From assembly GCF_026230105.1 (NCBI RefSeq), contig NC_079478.1, positions 7,331,653-7,395,652 of the forward strand: a DNA stretch of 64,000 bases, written 5' to 3'. Made by a program: the position numbers and the translations under genes. Source of the DNA: Diorhabda sublineata (lineage: Eukaryota > Arthropoda > Insecta > Coleoptera > Chrysomelidae). The notes beneath the pieces were generated by a model. That model had not been told where the DNA came from and ran no database searches. It saw nothing but the letters and a program-made list of their open reading frames with translations. Positions 37,791-49,800 of this stretch are shown here, one piece after another; positions within the stretch are counted from its first letter, which is position 1, and each line of letters begins with the position of its first letter.

Positions 37791-38309
37791 CTTCAAATTC
37801 AGTACTGGCTCATAGCTATAATTTTGTATTGTTTTTTACACAAAATTCATATATCCACACTAAAAATTAGTTAAATTATTAATAAGGCACAAGACAGGTT
37901 TGGTAGTGTAGTTTAATTGGTTACATTTAAGATTGTAGCAGCATTTTGAATTATAATATATGATATTTTGTCTATAATTAAGCTCGATCTGATGTTCCAC
38001 AAACATTGCTACAAAAATAGTTAAAATGGGCCAAATTACTGTAACCATATAAGAAAATAGTGTGGAATTTGTCATTGAAAGCACTTATTCAATCATCTTA
38101 ACAGAAGATTAAAAGTTTTAAATATGTTAATATGGTCTAAACTAACTGTTTCAACATTTGCAGCTCAAATGGACTATTTATCAAATCGTATTCGACTCAA
38201 CACCAGAATAATAGAAATTTGATGTCTTTAGCTTACAACTGAAGCTGACCAAGTCAAAAATTAGGTATTTGGAGTTAATATGACCAAATCTTGCATCTAC
38301 CCCACGTTG

Positions 38310-38600
38310 TCACAATAATCTTGGCCATAATGACCATGTCAAGAAGACCACGTTCGCAATATATGACCAAATCTGCTTGACATAGAAAGAGTCAAAGTTA
38401 TGTATCAGTGATAACCTATTGTAGAATGTTTTGGGAAGAGTACAACATGGCACGGTACGAAGAAAGATCACTGCGCCACGTGCAATCAGTTCAAAGATGA
38501 AGCCATTACCAATAAAGTCTTCAAGCAGCATGAAAGGGATGAAGCAAATGCTGAAAAAATACTGATAAAGTATCGTGGCTAAAAATTGAAGTTATGCGTT
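38310..38600 (+). pseudogene. possible DNA transposase fragment
   Basis: One + strand frame gives KHNVPCHGTKKDHCATCNQF and KDEAITNKVFKQHERDEANA, followed by a stop. The CxxC pair followed by a charged helix resembles the region before the catalytic domain of certain uncharacterised insect transposase-like proteins. That resemblance is from memory of the family pattern only and is not firm. Confidence 0.3.
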
Positions 38601-39366
38601 ATCAAAAAATGAAACCTGGCTGTATCCCCTTCAAATACAACTATACCGACTGATTCTCTATGAATTTCCGGCAGAGACAGACATTTCATTAAATAATCTA
38701 CCATTGTAAACCAGTCTGTTGTGAAAACATCAAATTTGTATAAATCAATCCCATTTGATACTAAAAAGGTACCCAAATCATCTAAGTGCGAAAGTGATTC
38801 AGAGATGAATTCTTAGTTTAGTTTTGTGTCAGAGTAAGTTAATAAAGTTTGATTTTGACTACCAAGTCAAGTGTGCCTATCTTTTTACATAGGAGAAGGT
38901 GACAAAGTTATATTTTTTCGGAAAGTGAAAATAATTACGCCTCCTAAGTAGATTCATTACAAATCACTGTTTTATATATTTATAAAAAATGCACTTGCGA
39001 AATAGTAGTCTCTGATTTTATAGTTGTGTCTAAACTTCAATTCCAATTTATGCAAAATGTTTTACTTGGTCTCTTTTGGTTGTAAGCTCACAATATGAAA
39101 ATTTTAATGTGATTATTTCATTATTTTCAAGATCTTTTAGACTGGAATTTCAAATAAAATAAATTATTTACATGTGATTGACTTTTATTTTTTTGGTTGC
39201 TTTACTGTTGTTCTAGAAGACATATTTTGTACGAAAAATACCCGTTTCAAAGATTGTTAATTACACTTCATAAAAAATAAAGTACTACCTTACTAAAGGA
39301 ATATTTCGTTTTGAGTATAATTTTCTTCGAACTAACAGAAAAATTTATTTTATACATCGGTTAAAA

Positions 39367-39542
39367 GTACGCGTCGTTTGCACCTTTTTCGAGGCAGGAA
39401 GTAAAATATTTGTGAATTAGTACAGCTGCGCATAATAGCTCTAAATTGCGCGCCGTGATGCCGGAGGTTACGCTTTATGTGCAGCTTTACCAATGCACAA
39501 AACTGCAACTTTCTGCCTCTAAAAAGGTGCAACCGACGCGTA
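39367..39542. repeat. foldback element
   Basis: About 36 bp starting GTACGCGTCGTTTGCACCTT (39367-39402) are repeated in inverse at 39506-39542 with three mismatches. The spacer of about 104 bp is relatively GC-rich and contains GCGCGCC. Confidence 0.7.
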
Positions 39543-39582
39543 CTTACTTTCGGTCGGCTATAAAGAAAAATAGTATATACAA

Positions 39583-39626
39583 GGGCAGAAGTTTGAGAGC
39601 TCAAAAATCTCAAACTTTCTGCCCTA
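39583..39626. repeat. 44-bp hairpin
   Basis: AGGGCAGAAGTTTGAGA pairs with TCTCAAACTTTCTGCCCT around a 9-base loop. One arm has one extra base. It lies about 40 bp after the foldback arm, so the two may belong to one element. Confidence 0.6.
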
Positions 39627-39659
39627 TTAGTGTAATATACTATATCTGACCCACTGTGA

Positions 39660-39845
39660 TGCTTACTCAAGTGTTTGAAACGCTCTCGTGTGAGTACTGG
39701 CACTCACAGATGACGTGGTCTGCAGTTTCATCCTCTTCCATATACCAGCGTCACTCCCGTGGTGAGGAGAGTGTCTTAGATGACCGCGTCCGATTAAAAG
39801 TCTAACTAAAGGGATTTGCGCCTATTTAATTAGAGCAGTTGTTTC
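39660..39845 (-). pseudogene. non-LTR retrotransposon RNase H-end relic
   Basis: The - strand reads RWYMEEDETADHVICECQYS at about 39750-39690, the C-terminal CRWCxEExETADHVICECPAL block of insect Jockey/R1-type elements. The preceding residues (LTFNRTR) fit poorly because of frameshifts. Related to the relic at 30230-30480. Confidence 0.65.
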
Positions 39846-40590
39846 GTAAGAGAGGTAGAGGGCTCACCTATGTGTGCCTTCGCTTGTCTCAATCCAATTT
39901 TTATGAAAGTTGTATATAAACTATCCAAAACTATTTTTTTCTCAAATAATGTATATTGAAAAATATCGACAAAAAAGGAATCTTTTTCTTAATTTTATTT
40001 TATAGAATAATGACAACATTGTTTAGATAAAATCTTTATTAAAATATTTTATACAATTTAAATTATGAGGGTACTTAAAACATTTTTGTAGCAACACACA
40101 GTGTTGATTTTTATTTTAAAAGAATAAAAGTGTTGTAAAAACAATATTTTATTCAATGTATACATAAAACTGTACTGTTACAACACACTTTTTGACTTTT
40201 CAAGGAATTGTACTGCATATATATTTGAATAAACAAATGTTTTACTACTCATACAGTATATACTGATGTTAAAGTAGAAAATAATTTTTATTCGAATGTT
40301 TCCTGTATAAGTATAATATTGAACTATAATATAAAAAAATATGTAAAATAGTAAGCTGAAACTAAAATTTTATTATAATTTACAATAAAAAAATTATTTC
40401 TGATATTCTGAATTCAACGAATAAAATACTAGAAATCTACAAAAAAACAAATATAATAGAAGCACATACTCCAATAAGTGAGTCGCACAACCAGAATGGA
40501 TGTTTAAAAAGGTATAGAGGGAATAAGAGTGTAATAGCACTGACTTCAGTTCAAATGAGCACGAGAATATTTATAGAGTTCTTTCGTCCA

Positions 40591-40773
40591 CTAAGGTCCG
40601 TTTCCCTCGCCTAATAAACAAATAACTTGCCCTCCAATTGTTGGAATTTCATTAGAACGAACCGTTTCGATTCGAGGATTATTTGCGAAAATATACACAA
40701 TGTCCTCGAGTCTTGTACCACCGACATTAGATTTTTCAAATGATTTAGGTACAATCAACTTTCTCTCATTCAT
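40591..40773 (-). CDS. hypothetical 60-residue protein
   Basis: A short open frame begins MNERKLIVPKSFEKSNVGG and ends with GEGNGP and TAG. The context TTCAAAATGA is an acceptable insect start. The composition is protein-like and less AT-driven than neighbouring random frames. I do not recognise the family. It could be a small gene, the last exon of a longer one, or part of an element. No convincing acceptor site sits directly upstream. Confidence 0.3.
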   Translation of the reverse strand: MNERKLIVPKSFEKSNVGGTRLEDIVYIFANNPRIETVRSNEIPTIGGQVICLLGEGNGP

Positions 40774-41203
40774 TTTGAATGTATTGAATATTAGATGAAT
40801 TTTCTTGGGGATAGAGTTTTATGATACTAGGTATGATGTGATATTAACTAATTCTACAAGTGGGACTTGAAATACACATTCCAAAAAAACCACTTTTTCT
40901 ATATCTAAAATATAATTTTGGCACGTAACTATATCTAGATACATAAAATAAATTTAGAATTCACACTGCCAGTAAAATAAATATAAAATTGAATATGAAG
41001 TTCGTTGCCTATATTAAAATTTTCTTTCCCTGCATTGTAATTTGTTTTTTTAATACTCCTAGAGGTCAAAAATCAAATTAAAGCTCTAATCTTTATTTTC
41101 CACTAATTCTACTGAAATAAGTCAATTTTTAATTAAATAATATAAATTAAAGATATTTCCATATCATTCCTGTTTAGGATAATAATTAAATCGTCTTAAT
41201 GTA

Positions 41204-41680
41204 GCGTTTTCGTGGTCGAAAATCCATTTATCGAGGTTCTGAATATATTAGTACCAGTACCACTTTATCAACAATGGATTGGTTCACCTCCGGTTTTTTG
41301 AACTGGATTTATAAATTGAACGAAAGGTTATTTTTGGAGGGTCCAATTTGTAAGAGTCGAAGGCTTGGCTGAAAAAGACGTATAATTGGAAAAAGTAAAA
41401 ATAATTGTGTTTTAATTTATTTAACTTCCATTTACATTCGAATTGGTAACTGTCCTTCGATGTTTCAAAGCAGACCAAGGAACGGATCTATTTTCTATTT
41501 AGATATACTTTAGCTTAATGTATGTAATTTTAATTAGCCGATAACTGAGGAAAAGGATATTTTTCTATGAAATGCGATATTTTTATAATCAAAAAGAATC
41601 CACTTCAAAAAGCTGAACCGCAAACTGAACTAATTCCCTTCTTGGACCTCGATAAATGGATTTTGCGACCTCGAAAACGC
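41204..41680. mobile_element. MITE-like element with inverted termini
   Basis: The left end GCGTTTTCGTGGTCGAAAAT and on through CCATTTATCGAGGT (41204-41236) is matched in inverse at 41647-41680 with about three differences. About 410 bp of non-coding sequence lie between the arms. A target-site duplication is not clear. Confidence 0.65.
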
Positions 41681-43817
41681 CAAATTAACGTGTTTTTATA
41701 GTGATCCTAAATCGGACAGATACGAAATTATTTCCAAAATTTCATTATTTTATACAATTTGCTGCAAAATCCTATTGTAACCTGTCAAGAAGTGAAAATT
41801 GGGATCAAACTGTCAATATTCAAGCAATTGAAATGATTTGGTTCTAATGGAGTACAAAACTATACAATGTGTTATGAGAACAAAAAAAATATATCACAAA
41901 AATTCCCTCTTTTAAAAGGCTATTAGAAAGCATTAGTTTAAAATTTTATTTACTGATTTTATCAAAATGAGAAATATTCATAAAATAAGTTTATCTGCAT
42001 CATGACGATATTTGCAACTTTCTGTTAGTTGTTTTAACAGTGAAATGGGAATTAAACCATCCTCTTGATTCATTGATTAATCGGTGAGATATATGAAGTG
42101 ATACCATGATAAAACAGCATGATACAGTGTTCAAAATGTGAACATTTGGAGCAAACATCTCTGATCAAATTCAGTTTGTTTGGCGGTCAGAGGTAGAACT
42201 TTGAGCAACAAAAACAAATAATAAAATTTAGAATACTGAAAAAATACTAAAATATACGATGAGATAAATTTATACAGGAATTAGAGAACATTAATCACTT
42301 CTTGGTGAAGACAATAAAGCATAAACAAGTATAAAATGACAATTATTGAGATGATTGAAGAATATTAAAAACACTGCACCTAACATGTTCTTCTTGGATA
42401 TAAAATGCATTATATTAGCCTCTCCTTTATATCTACGTTCTCAAGAGATCTTTTGAATCAATTAACGATACAGCTTTTGGTTCAGAATAAGCGCCAAAGA
42501 AGTCTCAACAATGCTTGACCTTGACCTTATGAGAATCCTCCAAACAGTCCCAATCTCCTTTCTAGTGGTTTGAATTTGCTCCGACACTTGAAGACTTTCC
42601 TTGGCGGTCAGAGATATAAATTTATTTGCTGTATGTTTGTCTATTTCAAAATAAAACTTAATTCACGAATATCCCTCGAATTATATTATGAAAAAATAAA
42701 ATTTACTGAATTACAGATATAAATAAAGATAGGATTTCAGTTTTATCATTGAATTATAAAACAGCGGTTAATAAAAATTATTTCAGTATCATTAGAAATC
42801 AACAAATAAAAAAATCAAATAAATCATATGGTGTTAGTATACAGTGTGGGACAATTTCAACACCCTGTAAATGAAAATACAAAATGACCTACTTACAACG
42901 TACTTTCTGTATTCGCTTACAAAAGTGATACTTGAGCAAATTAGTTCAACTGTCTCACTGATTATCAGATAATAATTTAAATTTTTTCATACAACAAAGA
43001 ATAAAGTTTAAAAAAATCTTGCAGAAGAATAATTTTAAATTACATTACACTAAGTGGTAATAAGAAAAATATGAAGCTACTGAATTGAAAAGAGCATGTG
43101 AATATTTAAGAATGGTATTAAAATCAATGAATTAAAAAAAATTAGATCAAATTAGAATAATTGAGAGTTGAATAGTGGAAAAGTGGGGTTGATAACAACA
43201 TTAAATAATTAAAGATAATGAAAGTTTATACCAAACTGTTTATTACCACTAAACCAACATTCACAATTACACTGTCTTTTCCATCGAGTCGGATACATAC
43301 CAGTGACCTACAGAAAACTCCAAAGACGGTGTAATTGTAATTATTGGTTGTATAAAGATCACAAACAACTCCAGAAATTCCAATTTGATAAAATCTTATA
43401 TGTTACATACTTTTAATTCCAAACTATTCCAATTATCACATATTTTTTGTAACAAATGATGATATGATCCAAATAATAGTAGCTAAACTTCGAATGAATG
43501 TTTTTAAACAACCACTAATTATACTTTCAACTTAACCAAAATCAGATCTAAAAAAGAAATAGTACATTATGCAATTAGTGCTGTACACTATATTTTGGCC
43601 ACGAACTATACAAAAAATTAAATCGCCCTATGAATTAGTCATTACCTATCAACGTTCGAATTTGATTCTGCTTCTCCTCTAGTGCAAAATGCACAACTTT
43701 TGTGCCAATTCATAAAGCAAAATATTTGATGCAGCTCGTCGGTAAACAAAATTTCAATACAATGATTAGAAATATTCCTACCCCGCAAGTTGTTTCCACA
43801 CCGTATACAATAAGAAA
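41681..43817. other. AT-rich region downstream of the Ki-67-like gene
   Basis: No gene recognised. It includes a second copy of the dispersed repeat at 43231-43275 (see 20095-20190). The 3' UTR of the Ki-67-like gene must lie at its right end. Confidence 0.4.
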
Positions 43818-46800
43818 TTAAATTTCAAAGTGTACTTTTTTTCGTCTCGTTCTTCTCGTTGTTATTACCTGAGGCGAATCATCTACTTCTGATTCATGTT
43901 TTTTTGCAATCTTTTTTGCACGCGTCGATTTCTTTACAGGTTGTTGTTTATCTTCACTTTCATCTATTTCTTTGCTTATTTTCGATTTTTTCGCCGATTT
44001 GATTGATTCAACGTCTCTTTCGATAAGATTTTCCTTTACATCTTCGACTGCTTTTTTTTTACTCCTTTTATTAGCAGGTGGAGTATTTTTATTGGAACAA
44101 TTCTCACCGTCTATATTTGATTCAACTTGATTTATTTTTCTTTTTCTTACTTTTGGACTCTCAACAGCAGAATTAGATTCCTGTAAAATAGATTTGGTAT
44201 CAACTTGTTTTTTGACTTCAGATTCGGAGTTTGGCGCAGATGAAGTGTTTCTCAAGGTGTTCTTCCTAGTAGCATTTTTTCTGCCTCTCTTCCCAACTAC
44301 TGTTTCTTCCTTAGACGTTTCTTGTAAGGAATTATCAATATTTTCGTTTTTATTTATATTTCTTCTTCCTCTTTTTTTAACTTTTGGCAAATCCACAACT
44401 GGGTTTTCCTCCACAGAAGGTATATTAGTTTTCACCCTCTCTGAAGATTCAGCATAATTTACTATTTTTTTATTCCTTCTTCCTCTAGTAGTCAATTTAG
44501 GTGAATCTTCTACTAAATGTTCTATGTCTAGTGTGTTGTTCTTGCCAGCATTACGTCTTGTTCTAACAGTGGTTTTCATATCACCATTAATCATTGATGT
44601 AATATCTTCAACAGGTTCTTCAATTTCTGCTACTTTTCTAGTAGCATTTCTTCTTCCAGAAACAGATTTAGGTGAATCAAATGTAGCAATTTTTTCCACC
44701 GATTTCTCTGTTTCGTCAGCCTTCTTACTAGCATTCCAATTTCCCCTAACATTCTTAGTAGTCGCCTCTATACTTCTTGTTACCTCTTCAGTATCTTCCA
44801 ACTTCTTGGTAGCGTTTCTTCTTCCTCGAACAGGTTTAGATGAATCTAAAGTGTCTAAATCTTTATTACTTGTAATATTCTCCTTATTAACAGTCACAGT
44901 ATCTTCAGAGGATTTCTCGATTTCTTTTACCTTCTTAATAGCTTTACCTCTAACTGGCTTAGGAGAATCTAAAGTCATGGGTTCTGTGTCATTTGAAATC
45001 GTTCTGTTAGTTTTGTTTCGTCTTCTCCTATTAGATTTGGAAGAATCCAAAGTGATGACTTCTGTATCAGCAGCAACCACTGTATCTTTAACTTTTTCTT
45101 CAATGTTTTTTACTTTCTTGGTAGCATTTCGTCTTCCTCTAACGGGCTTTGGAGAATTAGGAGTTGCATTTTCTTCAACAATGTGTGAGGCTTTCAACTT
45201 GCTTCTTGTTTTTTTATTTGGAGATGAACCTTCGAGGTTCTGAATATCTGAGTCAATTTCAACGTCTTTTCTTCCTTCTATTTCTTCAGAAGTACTAGCA
45301 ATTTCCATTTCGTTATTTTCCTTTTTCCTCCGGGTACTTCTTGTTTCCAAAGTTTTGAAGTTAAGCTCTTCTTTTGTTTTGACCTTTTCTGATTCTTTAG
45401 AAGCATCTGTTTTCTCTTTTGTTAAAGACACTGTGAGGCACTGGACATTTTCAAATTCTTTTCTTTTGTTTTTTCCTTTACTTCGTATTATTGGAGCAAC
45501 CCTATAAAGCAAATGAAATATTAATATTTAAGGCAAAAGCTGCATTTGATTCATTTGTGGATTACTATAAATTTTTGAAGGTAAACATGATTTTATTAAA
45601 TAACAATGGAGTCTTTTAACATCTAAATTTCTTTACTTATGGATACAATTTTGTCTTGATTCTAAATTTGTTTACTCCTTTGATTTGAAAAAAGTTACTT
45701 ACTTCTTCTTTAATTCCTTCTGTTCTTTAACCCAAACAGAAACTCGGGGGCTAACTTCAGGTTGATCTCCAATAGATTTTCTGATGGCCCCATAAGCATC
45801 GAATTGTTTTTGAGGAGACATGCTCTTTGATCTGTACGTTTTCAGGACTTTTTTGTTGAAAATTCTATTAAATAGATCTTCATTATTTTCTATATCGCTG
45901 GCGTTACTTAAACTTTGATTAACTGAAGTATTGAAAATATTTGCAACTCCTTCTACGTCGCTAAGATCATTCAATGGTTGTTTTTGGACTTTGGGCGTAC
46001 TGAAATATGAAAAATTTAAGTATCCACTAAATCCACACTAATAATATCTGACTTGTAACATAGAACATAGAACTGAATTTACAAGTGTGGCATCAATTTC
46101 AAGAAGAAATATGATTACAGATGGTTTGAAAAATAGTATTTTAAATGACTGTAATAGTGATAACTATAACCCACTATAAACTACTGTTCGGGTATGACTT
46201 TTAAACAGACCAACAGCTGCGGTACTAGAATAGTTTGATTGTCTTGTTGAAACATTTTATCTCATATTGATAGAAAAATGGAAAAATGAATCTATTTCAA
46301 ATTTTTTCACAAAAAATTTAAGTGCCACAGATTTAGCCTGTCACATGTCTAGAATTAAATATTTATTATATAAACTTAACCAGTAGTACTACCGGTTATA
46401 GAATTTGCATACAGAATTTAATGAAACTTGGAATATTAGTATATTATTATAAAATAATCAACCAATTAAATTTTCAGAGGTCTACAAAGAACTGGAAAAA
46501 AGATATTAGCATAAAAATTTTTTTGCTTTTTCCATTGATGCCTATGGTTGGTCCTTTATTTCACAAAGCGTGACGTTCAGATATCAGTGAAACCAACGGG
46601 AAGATAAACACTTTCTTGACATTTTGGATATTTGAAATTTGAACTTCAGGGCTTGTGATAAGAACAATTATTAAATAATATACGTAAATACGTGGCCACA
46701 CTGCGGACGAGATGACGCGCGCGAAATTTGAACGTGTACAGTACGCAGTATGTGGAAATATTTGTGTTATACATCTCTTTTCCTTTACGCGGCGTTGCCA

Positions 46801-49800
46801 AATATAAATAGTACACTAATCAAACTACAAATAGTACACATTTGACTCTTGTGGTAGAACTACCTTAAGCAGCTAACAACGCAAACAGTATTTTTTTAAA
46901 AGCAGGTATTTAATGTGGAAAAAGGATTCAAAATTATACATCAGAAAAAAAATTAAAGCTGATGAAGTTTAGTATTTTGGGGAAAAATTTTATTTTTGCT
47001 GCTCATTTGATGGTTCAGGAAGTTGGTATAATAAAGAATTTTATATTTTTTATGCTATCTTTGAACGAATTAAATTATGGAATGAATTTTTAGTTTTCAT
47101 TTATGCACTTTTTGTAATAAGTAATATTTACATATTACCCTTACTTACCTCATCAATTTTTTCAAGCCATGAACATCAGTTAAATCATTAAGAGGCTCTT
47201 TGTGTTCTCGAGCAGGTTCTAACAACTTCTTTATTCCTCTTACGTCAGTTAAATCATTTTTAGGAGAATTTTGTTGTTTAGGAGACATAATTTTTCGTAA
47301 ATTCGGTACTTTTGTCAAATCGTTCTTAGGAGAATTTATTTTTCTAGGAGTGGAGAAGATTTTCTTGACACATGGTATATTTGTTAGATCATTTTTAGGA
47401 GAATTTACTTTTTTTGGTGTAGCGAAGAAATTTTTGACACTTGGTATATCTGTTAAATCATTTTTAGGTGAATTGACCTTTTTGGGAGTTGCGAAGATCT
47501 TTTTGATATGTGGGATACTTGTCAAATCATTTTTAGGTGAATTTACTTGTTTAGGAGTTGTAAAAAACTTCTTTATAGGTGGTATATTTGTTAAATCATT
47601 TTTAGGTGTTTTTGGTACTCTGGGAGTTCTAAATAGTCTATTAACACCTTCTACATTCGACAAATCATTATTAGGCTCTTTCTGAACTTTGTTAGTTTTC
47701 TTTTTAGGTGTTGGGGATTTAATTGTAGGCATTGACTCTGAAATAGTTTCACCTACATCTGTAGTCGAGAAAGTACTTATTTGTAAAGATCTTCTATTAG
47801 ATTTTAAAGATTCTGCCTTATTTTGAATTTGATCTAAAGATGGTAAAGACTTTCTCACAGTGATAGGTTTATTCTGTTGGAGCTTTGTGGAAAATCTAGT
47901 TAAAGGATATGTAATGACAGGTTTATTCGTTAGGTCAATGATATGTTTAGGAGTACCAGCTGCTACATCATGAGGATCATCTTCTTCAAACACTTCATCA
48001 GAAGTGAAAGAGGTGAATGAAGAAAGCCCCTGAAAGAGAAAACAGCTATCAAATATTATAATGAAGATAATTAGAGAATCAAATGCAAAATTAAAGCAAT
48101 TACTCAATATCTGTTTTTCTAAAGAAAATTATTAAAAACGCATTAACAAGTTTTGCCATTTAGGCATATTTTTTGATAAATTAATTTTTTTTTTCATAAG
48201 TAGTTACTTTAAGAAGGAAGAAGTTTATCCACTATTTTTTTACTATTCTAGATAATCTTGCACAATAAACTATTCTGATTATTAAACCAAGTTAAGGTCG
48301 TCACGTTTCAGCATTAGAGAGGTTAATAAAAATTATATTACATATAAGATTATTAGAAAAATTACCTCATCGTAACTATGATTTTCATCTACTGTTAATT
48401 TGATCCTTTTATTAGACCTAATAATAGGAGCAGATTCCCTAGGTCTCTTTTTGGACTTCTCTGAAGGTGTATCTTTATTATAACGGTTGCATGATTTTTT
48501 AAGTCTGTCTTGATATTGTAAAACAGATTTTCTTTCTCGAGATTGTAAGACAGATTTTCTTATATTTTTGAAGAGATGAGGAGTATTGAGTGGAGTTTTG
48601 ATACCTATGTCAACTTCTGTATTATCAACAGGTGTTCCTGGTGTTATATCCTCAGTGATGGGTTGGTATGGTAGAGATATATTGCTAAAAATGAAGAAAT
48701 AATAAAAATAATCAAAATTTACAATGAGTAGCATCAATAAAATAGAACGGAATGAAACAGTAACGATGAGAAAAAAACGGAAAATGTAATACAAGAAGTT
48801 AGAATACTTAGTGAGTGAATTGCAGGTTAAATAAATCTGCTAAAAGGATAGTGAACAGAAATAGAAGGGAAGGCCAAAACATAAATAGAACAGAAACATT
48901 AAGGAAATCCAGATTATACAACATGAAGAAAAGGCAAGACACAATCAAAGGTAACATTAAGATCAGATTACGTATTGAGGTAGTTGTGAATAAAATTTTA
49001 ATAAAAATCAGCAACAATTGATGTTGATTTCAAATGCAGGCATTCAAGTTGTAAATTATTTTGTCAGCATAAATTGGTTGGAGGTAATCAATTCAATGTC
49101 AAAGAAAACAGAAAAATATAAATATATGCTAACAAAATTTGGTATAGCAAGATATAAAGTACACTGTATTATTAGAGACAGAGACAAACCATGGCAATAT
49201 CACAATTTCGAGATATTGACTGCCGATGAACTACAATTACATATAAAAATTGGATAAAAGTATGACGGAACACACAATACAAAAAAATTGAGAAGTTGTT
49301 TAATCACAGCAAAGAAAGAATTTAATTTTATTCATTGATCAACATAAACCTATTTTTCATGGCTACATCACAAAGTTGAACAGCTTTTCTTACATGATTG
49401 AAATTTTTAAAAATTAGTGATTTTATGAGTATATACCACTGCAGCCAAAACTGTATATGTTTGTACTTGAGAAAATCAAAAGAGAATCAAACAAGTCCAA
49501 TGCCTTTAATCTATTAAAAATGTCACATTTGCTAAAACATTATACTATGGTAAGTGTTTTGTTTGAGTAATTTATTAATATCAATATCATAATCCACTGA
49601 CTTTGAAAAACAGCATCAGTATAAAATCTCGAATCAGCAATAACCCTTGTATAAATAGTATTGCCTTTAAATGGTTAGAAATAGAAATATTACAGTTTTA
49701 AAAGTAATGAATTTACCTTCCAACTCTTGGGCTGTTTGGAGTTGACAAATTGGTTTGAACAATTGAACGACTACTTCTTTGATTTAAATTAGCATCGGTG

